Shown here one piece after another: positions 53,124 to 63,761 of a stretch of DNA of 64,000 bases. Within the stretch, counting starts at the first letter, position 1. Every line of letters begins with the position of its first letter. The position numbers were made by a program, and so were the translations under genes. The notes below the pieces were generated by a model. That model was given only the letters and a program-made list of their open reading frames with translations. It searched no databases and had not been told where the DNA came from. This DNA is from Fusarium oxysporum f. sp. lycopersici 4287 (lineage: Eukaryota > Ascomycota > Sordariomycetes > Hypocreales > Nectriaceae): the NCBI RefSeq assembly GCF_000149955.1, contig NC_030991.1, positions 1,291,419 to 1,355,418 on the forward strand, read 5' to 3'.

Positions 53124-54449
53124 GCAGATAGCACTCATCGGTTTAATAAAGAGAGGGCGTCTTTTTTTAAAGCAAGCATTATCTACTACTACTATGGTCT
53201 GATTAAAAACCCTCACTCGGGGGCGATCATTACGTATCGATGCTTTTTGCTGTCTTTGGTCTTGAGATCGTACTACTGTAGGATGAATGGGTGTTGCAAA
53301 CCTGAGAATAACTGAGGCTTGTCTTCGCTTAAACTTTGGCGTCATCTTACTGGCATGAAAGAAGAAGGTTACTATGGGACTACTTACATGACGAGCTATA
53401 GGCACTAAGCAGATGGGCCAAGATAAAAGACATGTTCTCTTAGGACCTTGCATACAAATAAACAGAGTGTTTGGTAGCGTGCGTATCATTTTCGCGGATT
53501 ACCGTAGTAAATAACTAAATCCTGTCATGTTACGACCCACATCATATCACGTAGGTCAATTTGTTAGGCTTACCCCTGGTTTCCCAGTAATTATTACTCT
53601 GCATACAGTGTATTCTGTATAACAGTATCGCAATATGGGTCAGAATGAGTCGTATAACGATTTGTGATGAAAATGGTGTTTGCTTAATGATATGACGAAA
53701 AAGCAGACGACAGAATCATTAAGGTTAAGCTATGATTCATCGCCCTTTCGTGCGATAGTCTATGATGCGCCCGCTTCGATAAGATGACGTGTCCAGACGA
53801 CAGAGGACTGCTTTGGATCATATCACCCCATCGGCAAGCCCCGTTGCCTACCAGAGACTCTAGATAGTTGCTTAATCCATAGAGTATTAGAGTTGAGAAT
53901 GGCCGCCAGATACGTTTACGTGGACGAAACAGGACTTGACTATGAGGAACCCGGTCGATGAGTGAATCTGCTAGTTTTACCAGCATGGTATGTTTGCACT
54001 TCGGCGGTCTAGGTCAAGGGGACATGGAAGAGCCTCAGGTAAGGGCCAGGGATAGTCCTGGTCGAGCAATTCGAACCGCCTTAGGCCGCCGCGAGGACAT
54101 GTCATCTTGGTCGCCGAAATGATCTGACCAGCTAGCTGCACTCCAATCACATGCGCCCTTATTTTTTTTAATGATACTCAAAAGCCATAATCTGACTAGT
54201 ATCACAATCATGAGGGGCATTGACAGGTTATGTAGATTTTGGGGCGCCGTTGACGTGTTTAGTAACTGATGCCAAGCTGGCCGCAAGGCGACGGCTTTCT
54301 CGCATTCGCAGGCATGTAAATTTATAACTCGGCTTTTTCGTTCTTGGTAACCTTAATAAAGACACTATTTAATCAATAACCATTCATAAATATTATTGTC
54401 CCTTTGCTTATATCTCCGCCGACGGCTTGGGTCATGCAAATCGGTGACA
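53124..54449. other. Intergenic, no gene seen
   Basis: Both strands have only short frames without recognisable domains. Confidence 0.45.
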
Positions 54450-56465
54450 ATGAGTACTCAATCTAGACACCATGAATCAAACGAGCATGCAGTCGAGGAT
54501 CTTGAGATGTGTGTGATCCCAACTCGTCACCTAGCCAACGATGTTGTCGAAAGTTTCGCCTGGAGCAACCTTGAAGTCCTCGTCAAAGACCGGAAAACAA
54601 ACAGCCACTTTCCATCTTATCCAAAGCGTCAGGAATTGTCAACGCATCTGAAATGCTTGCTATCATGGGCCCGAGCGGATCCGGTAAGACCACGTTGCTT
54701 AACGCTCTTGCTCGTCGAGTCGCTGCTGCTGGAGCGACTACAACAGGCGATATACTTGGCAATGGACAGAAGATGGAACTCCAGATGACCCGTAATCTCT
54801 CTACATACGTAGAGCAGGAGGATGCACTGATAGGAAGTCTGACGGTGCGAGAAACGATGATCTTTGCGGCTAGGCTTGCGCTCCCTAGGTATGACTTGCC
54901 GCCCCCGTAGCGATATTTTTTCTTTTAACCCTGTGATAGCAATGTAACTAGGAAGGAAGCTTTCCGCCGTGTGGATGACCTCATCGCCAGCTTTGGCCTG
55001 CAGTCACAGGCCCATACTATTGTCGGTACACCTATTAAGAAGGGTTTGAGCGGGGGCCAGAAGAAGCGGCTCGGTGTCGCTAGCCGGCTCGTTGCCAATC
55101 CCAAAATTCTGTTCCTCGATGAGCCAACCAGTGGGCTAGACTCAGCTCTCAGTCTCGAAGTCATCACCTATATTAAGGAGATTGGCAGGCGGAATAAGGC
55201 GAGTATTCTCCTCCTTGGAAAGTCGACATTGTGGTGACATGCGGGCTAATGTGTGCCAGCTCCTCATAATAGCTTCCATTCATCAACCCTCTTCAACGAC
55301 ATTTCATCAATTCGACAAGCTCTGCCTCCTCTCGGGAGGGAAAACTTGCTACTTTGGTCTAGTCTGCGAAGCACCTATCTACTTCGCCAGGACTGGTTAC
55401 TATATGCCCCGTGAGACTAATGCTGCCGAGTTCTATCTTGATCTGATTAATACCGACTTGGATAAGAGCGGCGAAGTTCGCCGCCGCACGGAAGATATAA
55501 CTCAAAACTGGGCAGAATCAACCCAGTGCGCGGACCTTGATGTTGCTATCGAGAACGCGAGGTATGCTTCCTCTGGTGATCTATCAAGACACAAGATTCC
55601 AAAACCAAGCTCTTGGATCATTCCTCTGGTCTTGCTTCACCGTTCTTGGATCAAGTCGCACCGCGACGTTGTCGTATATGGTATCCGCATTATCATGTAT
55701 CTGGGCCTGGCCATCCTCATGGGGACCGTGTTCCTGAGACTGAAGACGAACCAAAATTACATCCAGGCATTCATAAATGCCATTTTCTTCGGCGGCGCTT
55801 TCATGTCGTTTATGGCGATTGCTTATGTTCCCGCCTTCCTAGAGGATTTGCACACTTTTTACCAGGAGCGTGCAAATGGCCTCGTTGGTCCACTTTCGTT
55901 TATGGTATCAAATTTCATCATTGGACTTCCATTCCTCTTCCTTATTACTCTCGTCTTCTCGATAGTGGAATATTGGCTATCTAACTTTCGCCCAAATGCC
56001 AGCGCGTTCTTTATGTGGGTTATGTGGTTATTCCTTGATCTCCTGGCAGCGGAGTCACTCGTTGTGTTGGTTTCATGTCTTTTTCCAGTTTTCGTTGTGG
56101 CATTGGCGATCACAGCCTTCGCAAATGGGCTTTGGATGTGCGTTGATGGATTCCTTGTACCAATGAGTATCCTCAATCCGTTTTGGAAGTATGTATTCCA
56201 TTATATTGACTTCCAGGCATATGTATTTCAGGGTATGATGGTTAATGAGTTCGAATCCCGAGAGTACGCCTGCGCAAAGACGCCCCAAGGCTATCAGTGT
56301 ATGTATTATAGTGACTTGAATTCGGCGGGGAAAATCCGTGGCACGGCGGTTTTGGATAATTTTAGTATTTCTATGGGGCTGGAGGGGACCTGGGTTGGAA
56401 TTCTCATTGGTATTATCGCAGGATATAGGCTCTTGGCTTATCTAGTCCTGATTTGGCGGAAATAA
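54450..56465 (+). pseudogene. ABCG (White-type) half-transporter, one frameshift, one GC-AG intron
   Basis: Exons 54450-54888, 54952-55198 and 55260-56465; about 630 aa if read through. The nucleotide-binding domain has Walker A IMGPSGSGKTTLL, the signature [20 protein letters not shown] and Walker [14 protein letters not shown], then IASIHQPSSTTFHQFDKL. A C-terminal ABC2 membrane domain has six hydrophobic segments (for example LGLAILMGTVFLRL, IIGLPFLFLITLVFSIVEY, LIGIIAGYRLLAYLVLIW). Near 54600 the frame of NLEVLVKDRKT must shift by one lost base to continue as QPLSILSKASGIVNASEMLA, so the gene is a pseudogene unless this is a sequencing error. Intron 2 begins GC (AAG|GCGAGT) and ends gtgccag with a gctaat branch site. 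The length fits half-size ABCG exporters of lipids or drugs. Confidence 0.85.
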
Positions 56466-57352
56466 GTGCTCGCATACAGTGACAGTTTACATAGAATAAA
56501 TACACCTCTTATCAAAAAGTTGTCCAATTCCTATTCTTAACCCCCAGAGAGTCAAATAGTCGGACGAAGGTGACTTTGTGTTATTTCCTTGCAGCTCAGT
56601 TGCCTCGCCCTTGGAGGGGATGTCCCATAGTGTATATCTATTTTATAACTTTGGCCCCTGCACAGAGAGCTATCTTTTCAATTCATGATTAAAAAACGAA
56701 TAATCGTGATCTCTGTGAGTAATTCTATTGTCAAGCTCATTCAGGACCAAAAATAACCAAAGGGCACGACCACAGAAAGGGTCGCAAAGGAAGAACTTCT
56801 ATCTCATTCCGGCCAACTAACAAAGAGATGAGTTACATCACGGCCAAATAATGGCAGAATGAAGTTGAAGCCCCCAGGACCCTAATCGAGTTATTAGGTA
56901 ATATTTCCGCGTTCAATCTTTACAGCTCCGCCTCTGTGAGGCCGTATATGCTATGCCACGAAGCTGAATCGACATTTCAGTCTTCAGTCGACGATACTGA
57001 TTCTTGATACTTTCTTCTGATTCCTTTTCTTATTCCTGTCATCTGTATGCTACCGATAGGGCGAAGGAGCCAGATTCCCTTTACACAGTGCAGCCAAACC
57101 CTAATAGCTATAAATTCTGTTTCTAGAGGTCAATAAATATCAGTAGTAATTCTCGCTTCTAGACGAAAGGCTCATATAAAGAACCTTTATCACGGTACAT
57201 TCTTCGGTAGTTAAACCATTCAGAATCTACATAACCTAGACTGATTCCAAGGTTTGACATGTAAAAGGTTATTATGTGTTTCAACTGTTAATTACATATA
57301 AGGATTCATCATTTTACTAATGTTAGAAAGGAAAAACGGAAAACTAAATTAA

Positions 57353-57383
<31 letters not shown>

Positions 57384-57386
57384 GAA
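56466..57386. other. Intergenic, no gene; GAAAAA-type microsatellite at the right end
   Basis: This is the downstream flank shared by the converging ABC transporter and oxidoreductase genes. A (GAAAAA)n run at about 57350-57384 touches the stop codon of the oxidoreductase gene on -. Confidence 0.6.
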
Positions 57387-58994
57387 TTAACTGTCGATCA
57401 ATCTATATCCTCCCTCGGCTACCATCTTGAAACCACCATCGAGGTTAGCAACATCAAACCCCCCTTGCTTAAGGATGCGGTAAGCTAAATAGCCGCGATA
57501 GCCCACTTGACAGTATACGACAGTTGGTAGTGACTTATCAAGAACGCCAAAATGATGCCTCAAGCTGTCGACTGGTAGATTGATCGCTTTAGAAAGATGA
57601 CCGTTAGCGAATTCCTCAGGCGAGCGGACATCCACAATCTGCAACTTGCCAAGCTTCGCCTGGTTGAGCTGTTCGGCGTGAATGATATCGCAGTCTCCGC
57701 GGAGAACATTTGAAGCCACAAAGCCGGCCATGTTGACAGGATCTTTCGCCGAGCCGTATGGCGGTGCATAGGCTAGCTCGAGATGCTCTAGATCAAAAAC
57801 CGTGCCGCCAAATTGCATAGCTGTCGCGAGCACGTCAATACGTTTATCGACACCAGCCTTGCCTACAATCTGTGCTCCCCAGATGCGGCCCGTCTCTTTC
57901 TGAAAGACGAGTTTGATCGTCATGATTTGTGAGCCTGGATAATAGCCTGCATGGTCGGGGGGATGCACTGTGACCCAAAGAGGATCGTGGCCTAATCGAC
58001 GAAACGCTTCGACAGAAAGACCCACGAAGCCGAGGCTCAGGTCGAAGACTTGGCAGATAACGATGCCGACATTACCACGATATTGTACATCCTTACCGCA
58101 TGTATGATCGGCCACGAGTCGCCCTTGCCGGTTTGCCGGGCCAGCCAAGGCGAGCATGGCAGGCTGTCCCATGACAGTGTGTTGAGTCTCAACCATATCT
58201 CCAACTGCATAGATGTCCTGGTCTGAGGTTTGCATGTCGGAGTTGACACTAACTCCGGTCGCACCTAACTTCAAACCAGCCTGCTTTGCCAGACTCGTTC
58301 TGGCTCTTACTCCCACTGCCAAAATTACCAAGTCTGCGGGTACCTCAGATCCACTAGTTAAGAGGACACGTGATTTCTCGATTTTCTTAAAAGTATTGTT
58401 TAGGAATAACTGGATTCCTTTGCTTCTGAGCTTTGTGTGAAGAATCTCGGCCATGTCTGCATCAATTGGTGGAAAGACATGCGACCCGTACTCGACCACC
58501 GAAACCCCGAGCTCAAGGTTCCTCAAGTTCTCAGCTACTTCCATACCAATGAAGCCGGCTCCAATTATGCAAACGTGTTCTACATCGCGGTCCGACATTA
58601 AGCCACGGACTTTCTGAAGATCGGAGATCGTCTGCATCGTGACGACATTGTCCAACTCTGTCCCAGCAGCCGGAGGCCGAAACGCTTCGGCACCTTCGGC
58701 CAGAATGAGTTTGTCGTAGCCCACCTGGCGAATGTCGTCCGTTCCCACAGTTCGCACATTGACCAGGTGGTTTTCACGATCAATGCCGATGACCTCGGTT
58801 CGAAGATGGACATCGATATTAAAGCGCTCCTTGAAGTCGCTGGGTGTACGTAGGATCAGGGTTTTATCATGTTTGATGATGTTCCCTAGAGCATAGGGTA
58901 TACCGCAGTTGGCGAAGCCGGTGTAGTCTCCCTGTTCGAACACAGTGATGACAGCCGACTCATCGAGACGTCGAACGCGGGTGGCCGCGGACAT
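57387..58994 (-). CDS. FAD/NAD(P)-dependent CoA-disulfide (polysulfide) reductase fused to rhodanese
   Basis: Single exon, 535 aa from the ATG at 58994. The pyridine nucleotide-disulfide oxidoreductase fold carries the active-site Cys in GFANCGIPYALGN (Cys30), the family's single-Cys redox centre; the NAD(P) motif is CIIGAGFIGMEVAENL and the second FAD motif DIYAVGDMVETQH. The C-terminal rhodanese domain has VDVRSPEEFANGHLSKAINL and the active loop YCQVGYRG (Cys495). The order equals CoADR-RHD/Npsr enzymes of bacteria, which reduce CoA persulfide or polysulfide with NAD(P)H. The usual first FAD motif (VGGxAGG) is incomplete: GKAGG lies in frame just upstream of the Met but is preceded by tgttag, either a stop or an intron acceptor, so a small upstream exon may be missing from my model. 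The absence of introns and the bacterial architecture suggest horizontal origin. Confidence 0.87.
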   Translation of the reverse strand: MSAATRVRRLDESAVITVFEQGDYTGFANCGIPYALGNIIKHDKTLILRTPSDFKERFNIDVHLRTEVIGIDRENHLVNVRTVGTDDIRQVGYDKLILAEGAEAFRPPAAGTELDNVVTMQTISDLQKVRGLMSDRDVEHVCIIGAGFIGMEVAENLRNLELGVSVVEYGSHVFPPIDADMAEILHTKLRSKGIQLFLNNTFKKIEKSRVLLTSGSEVPADLVILAVGVRARTSLAKQAGLKLGATGVSVNSDMQTSDQDIYAVGDMVETQHTVMGQPAMLALAGPANRQGRLVADHTCGKDVQYRGNVGIVICQVFDLSLGFVGLSVEAFRRLGHDPLWVTVHPPDHAGYYPGSQIMTIKLVFQKETGRIWGAQIVGKAGVDKRIDVLATAMQFGGTVFDLEHLELAYAPPYGSAKDPVNMAGFVASNVLRGDCDIIHAEQLNQAKLGKLQIVDVRSPEEFANGHLSKAINLPVDSLRHHFGVLDKSLPTVVYCQVGYRGYLAYRILKQGGFDVANLDGGFKMVAEGGYRLIDS

Positions 58995-59435
58995 GCCGCC
59001 CGCCTTGCCCTAACACCGGCTATGTCTCCCCACCACCCTCCACGAAAACGGCTAACGACGTGGAGGAAAAAAATGCTAAAAGCGCAAGCATGCAGTCGCC
59101 GATTCTAGTCCCCGCTCCATCCTAAAAGTTAGTTCCAGCGCTCTGTTAAGGTTTTTAATACCACTAGAGCTGGAATGTGGACTCACGCTAAGGGGCGAAG
59201 GTTTGTAAGCTGGTTAACAGAACAGCCCCCCTCGACATGGTTTTTTACATCCCTGCAAAAGCAAAAAAAAAAAATTAGTATGATGCCACGGTTCTGATAA
59301 AGGTCCAAGGCGTGGAATTACCCCTGCTGACTATTTAAAACTTATCCCCACACCAAACTGACGCCTATCAGACAACGCAAACCGCATAAGGTTGCTATCT
59401 GCCCATGTCTTAAATTATCAATCAATAATGTCCGA
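58995..59435. other. Intergenic between divergent genes
   Basis: It may hold a first exon of the oxidoreductase gene on - and the start of the DUF1275 gene on +; neither could be identified. Confidence 0.45.
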
Positions 59436-60137
59436 CATTACCTGTCTGCCAACCTAGAGGTTGACATTCTCCTCGAGATTCAACTTCTCCTTCTTACATT
59501 CAGCACTGGTGTCCAAGATGCAGTCAGCTACCCAGATTTCAAATGTTTTGCATCCAACCAGACCGGTAATTCCGTTGTATTAGCTGTGGGTCTCGCAGGG
59601 CATGATGACTCGATTTTCAACTTGTCAGACGTAGGCTTAAGCTTGGGTATGTTCCTAGCCGGAGCTATTACAACAGGACAGTTAGCCAATACTGTTGGAC
59701 CACGAGCTCGTATGTGGCTGATATTTAGTCACTGTGCGCAGACAATTCTCACGTTTGCGGCCGCCATTATTCACCCCGCATACTGCCGTTATGGTACAGG
59801 CCCCTCAGCAATGGGTTCACTGGCTTTACTCGCCTTTGCATCAGGTGCCCAAGTAGCGTCTATGCGACCCTTTCGAATCCAGGAAATCACAACGGCTATG
59901 GCGACAGCAGCATGGGTTGATCTTGTTATCGATCCAGGGCTTTTAAAGTTACAAAACCGTTCAAGAAATCGACGTGCTGGATTTTTAATTGCGTTGGTGG
60001 TGGGGAGCTTTGCCGGAGCCTTCATGCGAACGGGCATCGGCTCATCAAATGCATTGTTTGTATCAGGTGCAGGAAAGACGCTGGTTACATTATTGCTGTT
60101 CCTGAACCGTGAGCAGCCACCTGTAGATCAGTCTTGA
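59436..60137 (+). CDS. DUF1275 (YoaK-type) membrane protein, start not found
   Basis: The open frame translates from about 59436 as HYLSANLEVDILLEIQLLLL, TFSTGVQDAVSYPDFKCFAS and NQTGNSVVLAVGLAG, followed by FNLSDVGLSLGMFLAGAITT, GPRARMWLIFSHCAQTILTF, ASMRPFRIQEITTAMATAAW and FVSGAGKTLVTLLLFLNR. This is the complete DUF1275 pattern of about six membrane helices, usually 230-260 aa. No ATG lies in frame near the beginning: the ATG at 59428 is in another frame that stops after about ten codons. So either a short first exon is spliced in, or the gene has lost its start. Function unknown; some bacterial members are annotated as putative permeases. Confidence 0.68.
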   Translation, partial: HYLSANLEVDILLEIQLLLLTFSTGVQDAVSYPDFKCFASNQTGNSVVLAVGLAGHDDSIFNLSDVGLSLGMFLAGAITTGQLANTVGPRARMWLIFSHCAQTILTFAAAIIHPAYCRYGTGPSAMGSLALLAFASGAQVASMRPFRIQEITTAMATAAWVDLVIDPGLLKLQNRSRNRRAGFLIALVVGSFAGAFMRTGIGSSNALFVSGAGKTLVTLLLFLNREQPPVDQS

Positions 60138-60212
60138 ATTAATACATAGATCTGAAAAGACTATAAGGTTTATGCGGCTGCTATCATTATTTGACATGAT
60201 CCTACATAACTA

Positions 60213-60900
60213 CCATGCAGTACCCCTCAACCAATAGGTAAAAAAGGTTTCCTCATACAAAATGCACAAATTCACTTGAAAGGTGCTTGGCCAAGGACTG
60301 AAGTTATTTACATGAAACAAGCTGTATCTCAAAGGAGGTTTCATGTTATTTCGTATTATACTACTCTTTTTTTGCGTCGTATGAGCGGTATGGTAGTGTG
60401 GCACCAATGTAAAATCCCTATCAATGCCCCGTCTTCGCAGAGTCCCCCCCCCCCTCCCCATGGCTTTCGAGTGTTCTATCTACAGGAATGTTCTATAATT
60501 GCCTTGGAGAATGAATCAAGCGTGTTACACAGAAGATGAAGTTATTGAAGCCATATTGGATGTCACCGATAACGGCCTCTCCCAGAACCAAGCCGGACAA
60601 AGCATGGCTCCCCTCAGCCGACCCTCTCAGACCGATTAAGAGTAGAGCCACCCAAGTCTGAGGTCACCTATGCTGCCCAGCTACTATACTATTCAAGTCT
60701 TAGGAGCCCGGATTGGTTGTCTGGATACTTCGACAGGAAACCTTAGGCTATGCTCCTTCTCATAGTCAAGTTCGCGCCACTGTCACTTTCCTCCTACGAC
60801 AACAAGGCAGGGAAAAGCCCATCGGTATACATTAGCTAGCCAGGTTTATGGAACGGCATCTATCCATAAGGACAAAGATGTGAAAGGCAAGGATCACGAC
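60213..60900 (+). mobile_element. 5' fragment of the intron-bearing pogo-type element
   Basis: It begins CCATGCAGTACCC at 60213 after TA, like the complete copy at 14551, and continues with AAAAGGTTTCCTCATACAAA-like sequence and a decayed N-terminus (YTEDEVIEAILDVTDNGLSQ, and LDTSTGNLRLCSFS-type shifted pieces, then TIVKFAPL-like sequence) parallel to the transposase at 14839. Stops and indels are frequent. Similarity ends near 60900, 86 bp before the piggyBac element; the 3' half is missing. Confidence 0.75.
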
Positions 60901-60985
60901 CATCGTGAATAACTTGACACTTGCCATGAACTCTAAATCGCAGGCAGCATCGTGCTGCCTAGACGATCGGCAGACTCAACATGAG

Positions 60986-63128
60986 TATCCCTTTGACTGG
61001 CGTAAGGCAACACCTCCATACTGAGCCCCACAGGGCCCCCGCGCAACCAAGGGATACATGGTAGTGACTTGAAGCGTCCGCGAAACCGACCCCGCTGAAA
61101 TCGTCATACAACCCATTCAATGAGCTGTCATGGGTATCGAACAACTCTCTAGCCAAGCAGCCAACGTGTACGATGACAATAGCTTCATTCGAGTCGATCA
61201 TAGCTGCCGTGAGCAGCCGACTGATTACACACGCCGACCAGTCAATAATCCAGTTTCTGGCCGTGGCTACAACTTCGGCCCAGTTCATCTCCCAGATCGG
61301 TCCTTTCGGATAGAGGCTTCACCCCAGAGCCAATGCTGCTATTCCAGCAGTTTCTCCCTGTTTGGCTAGTAGAAAGCTGGGTTTGCTATACGAATAGCTT
61401 GGCTAGTGATCGGCTTGAGATGCTTACAAATAGCTGCTGTGATGGGCAACAGCCACAGTCGCGGCTTCTTGATTGGAAGCCAACCTCTGTTGTAGAAATC
61501 TTCGTATGGATTGCGATCCTGATCTATATGCGAATACACAAGGAACCCCGAATAGAAGACTATTGGAGAACGTCATAGTTAGGGAAGCAACAGCCAAGTC
61601 ATCCAAATGTAAAGTGGATATCTCTTCGCCGATTTCAGCTATTATCACGAGTTCTATGTCTCTTTGACCACGCAACAATATTCGTAGCTACTGGGGATAG
61701 CTTATATAGCTGGACGTTGAGCCGGGTGGATGACTGGTCTAATCACATACAACATATATCCACTACTTTCTTCAAACCAGGCACAGCTATTGCTATAGAT
61801 GAGTGTATGGTCCGCTTACCAGGAAGATCCTTGGAGACGACAACTGTCCCATCTAAACCCATTCCCACGGGCTTCAAAGTCTGGGCTGTGGCTCAACGCG
61901 GTTATTTCATACGGTGGCTCTGGCACAGGCCGGGCCAGAAGTTCGGGCCCGCAGGTATCAGACATACCTACCGGCGGCTGCCTTCACAACTACGTCGCCA
62001 ACGGCAGCAACGGCGGTTCCGAGAGCCACAGAGTACTGTTTACCTATACCTGACCCAAGCTGTGGTTGTCGCCCTAGTGATTCTGCTGCTGGAAGCCAGA
62101 TACCGCGTGTTTCTCAACAACCTATTCTCTTCTTCTAACCTATTCCGTCCGCTAAGTCAGCTTGGGCACAGAGCTAATAGCATAGCCCGCCGGAACTATG
62201 GTCTTTACAGGCTGCTTATCAAGCTAAAGCTGGTAATAATACTGCTGCTAATAGTATTCCTTTTAATTGCCTTAAAGTAATCCTAATATCTAATAACTTA
62301 GTTAATTAAGGAGATAAATTTTTACAAATAAGCCTTACTAATTCGACTTTAAATAGGCTAACCAGATCACTTAGAAAGATAATACTATTATATTATTTTT
62401 ATTTACCATATTTATAGGCAATAAATAGGTTAACTATATAAGGAAATAACAAATTAACCTATAGCATAGCTAATACAGGAGTTTTTCAGTAAGGATCCAG
62501 TTAAAGTAGTTTTAATTCTATTTATCGCTGCTACTTATAATAAAGAAATAAATACCATAGATTAAGGCAATTAAATGCAAGCCTCCTAGGGCCCTAATCG
62601 CCGTGTTCATCAGGGCAGCTAGAGGGCCCTAGCTTAGGACTTCCTGCTAGAAATAGCCCTAATTAACAGCTTCATTCTGCAGCAACAAGGAAACCTACAG
62701 TAAAAGCCAGAGAAGTCTTAAGTGGAGTAGCAGCAGCATCTCATTAATAACCTTATTGCAAAGTATAAGCCTAGTAGTTAGTTAAGACAGAGATTTTAGA
62801 CTAGGGATAAGTTTATACCTATATTATAATATAAATAGTTCTATAATAGAAGTCCTATCACTTACATGGCTTGCAAAGGGATGCGGCTTAGGGGGATACA
62901 ATCAAAGTAAAAACCTTTATCTGCAACCAGCGGCAACAAAGGGGAAATACGGAAACCTGGTATGGCTGTAAGCTATGCCAGGTATTTCTTTATACCTCTG
63001 GAAAATATTGGGACTTCTGGCATCACTTAAATTAGGCGGGGCTTAACGTACCTTGAGCTTATGGCTCTATGATTGGTTGGAATCCCTGCTCGTGACCTAG
63101 GTGTTGCCTTACGCCAGTCAAAGGGATA
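60986..63128 (+). mobile_element. piggyBac element, 2143 bp, complete ends, dead transposase
   Basis: Perfect 30-bp inverted repeats: TATCCCTTTGACTGGCGTAA GGCAACACCT at 60986-61015, and its inverse at 63099-63128. The transposase remnant runs from about 61330 to 63030 on +, and the 3' part of the element (62281-62900) is AT-rich, as after RIP. TTAA duplications were not identified next to the repeats. Related to the element at 28075-30277 by end layout and protein. Confidence 0.85.
61333..63030 (+). pseudogene. piggyBac transposase, heavily decayed
   Basis: Readable parts: SVVEIFVWIAILIYMRIHKE then PRIEDYWRTS; RVDDWSNHIQHIST; TAIAIDECMVRLPGRSLETT (first catalytic Asp); PTGFKVWAVAQRGYFIRWLW; and VFLNNLFSSSNLFRPLSQLG, where the second catalytic Asp has become Asn. 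Further right, fragments such as LINSFILQQQGNLQ (near 62660) and YGCKLCQVFLY then WDFWHHLN (near 62960-63030) align with the C-terminus of the transposase at 28248-30184. Many stops. Not functional. Confidence 0.82.
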
Positions 63129-63536
63129 CAACAATGCCAACGTGGGTTATTCTACTAAGCAACTTACAAATCTATGCCCCATAGCATGAATTCACATTCA
63201 AGGTCTAGTGGTACTAAAAACCTTGTTAGAAGGCGCGGGAAATAAAATATAAATTTTAAAGGATCGAGCGGGGATTAGAATCGGCGACCTTTTTTAAGAG
63301 CCTTGTGAGGATCATACTCCCCAAGTTTAGAGTCTCCCGATCTCGTACGATCTGGGTTTCTCTTACGTCATGGATATGCCATCCCTGGCAGCATTCAAGG
63401 TGCAAATCTCACGTATATAATCCACTTCGCCCCTAATCTGAGTGATATTTATTATCTGCATTTGTGCCTACTGCATAGCTAAAATTAAATTCCCCTTCCT
63501 TTAAGCACCGGTTTATAAACAAGAATTCCCGTCAGA
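63129..63536. other. Intergenic, promoter of the small Cys-rich gene
   Basis: No gene or repeat recognised in this 408-bp stretch. Confidence 0.45.
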
Positions 63537-63761
63537 ATGTGCAAGAAAGCCACTTGCAACACTTGCAGTAAGCCCGCTTATTCAAATCATTGGTCGGGAC
63601 TGACCTTGGCTATAGAAAAAGCCACTTGGTGGGGCTGCGGTAACCACGTTCCAGAGGTCATGTCTGAGATTCCTGAGCATGACTGGTGTACTTGTCAGCC
63701 GAAGATTGAAAAAGAAGGGGGAAAGTACCCTCCCAAGGCTGAAAAACTCCATGAAGCTTAG
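63537..63761 (+). CDS. Small conserved Cys-rich fungal protein with an in-frame intron
   Basis: Model: exons 63537-63567 and 63616-63761 around a 48-nt intron (gtaagc...ctgacc...tatag); 58 aa. Spliced, the protein begins MCKKATCNTCKKATWWGCGN, then HVPEVMSEIPEHDWCTCQPK. This CKKATC/WWGCGxHV/WCTC pattern is one I recall from tiny uncharacterised proteins present in many filamentous fungi, and it fits only the spliced form. The intron is a multiple of three with no stop, so an unspliced frame of 74 aa exists that would insert 16 residues into the Cys motif. Six Cys and one His suggest zinc binding; the role is unknown. Confidence 0.82.
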   Translation: MCKKATCNTCSKPAYSNHWSGLTLAIEKATWWGCGNHVPEVMSEIPEHDWCTCQPKIEKEGGKYPPKAEKLHEA

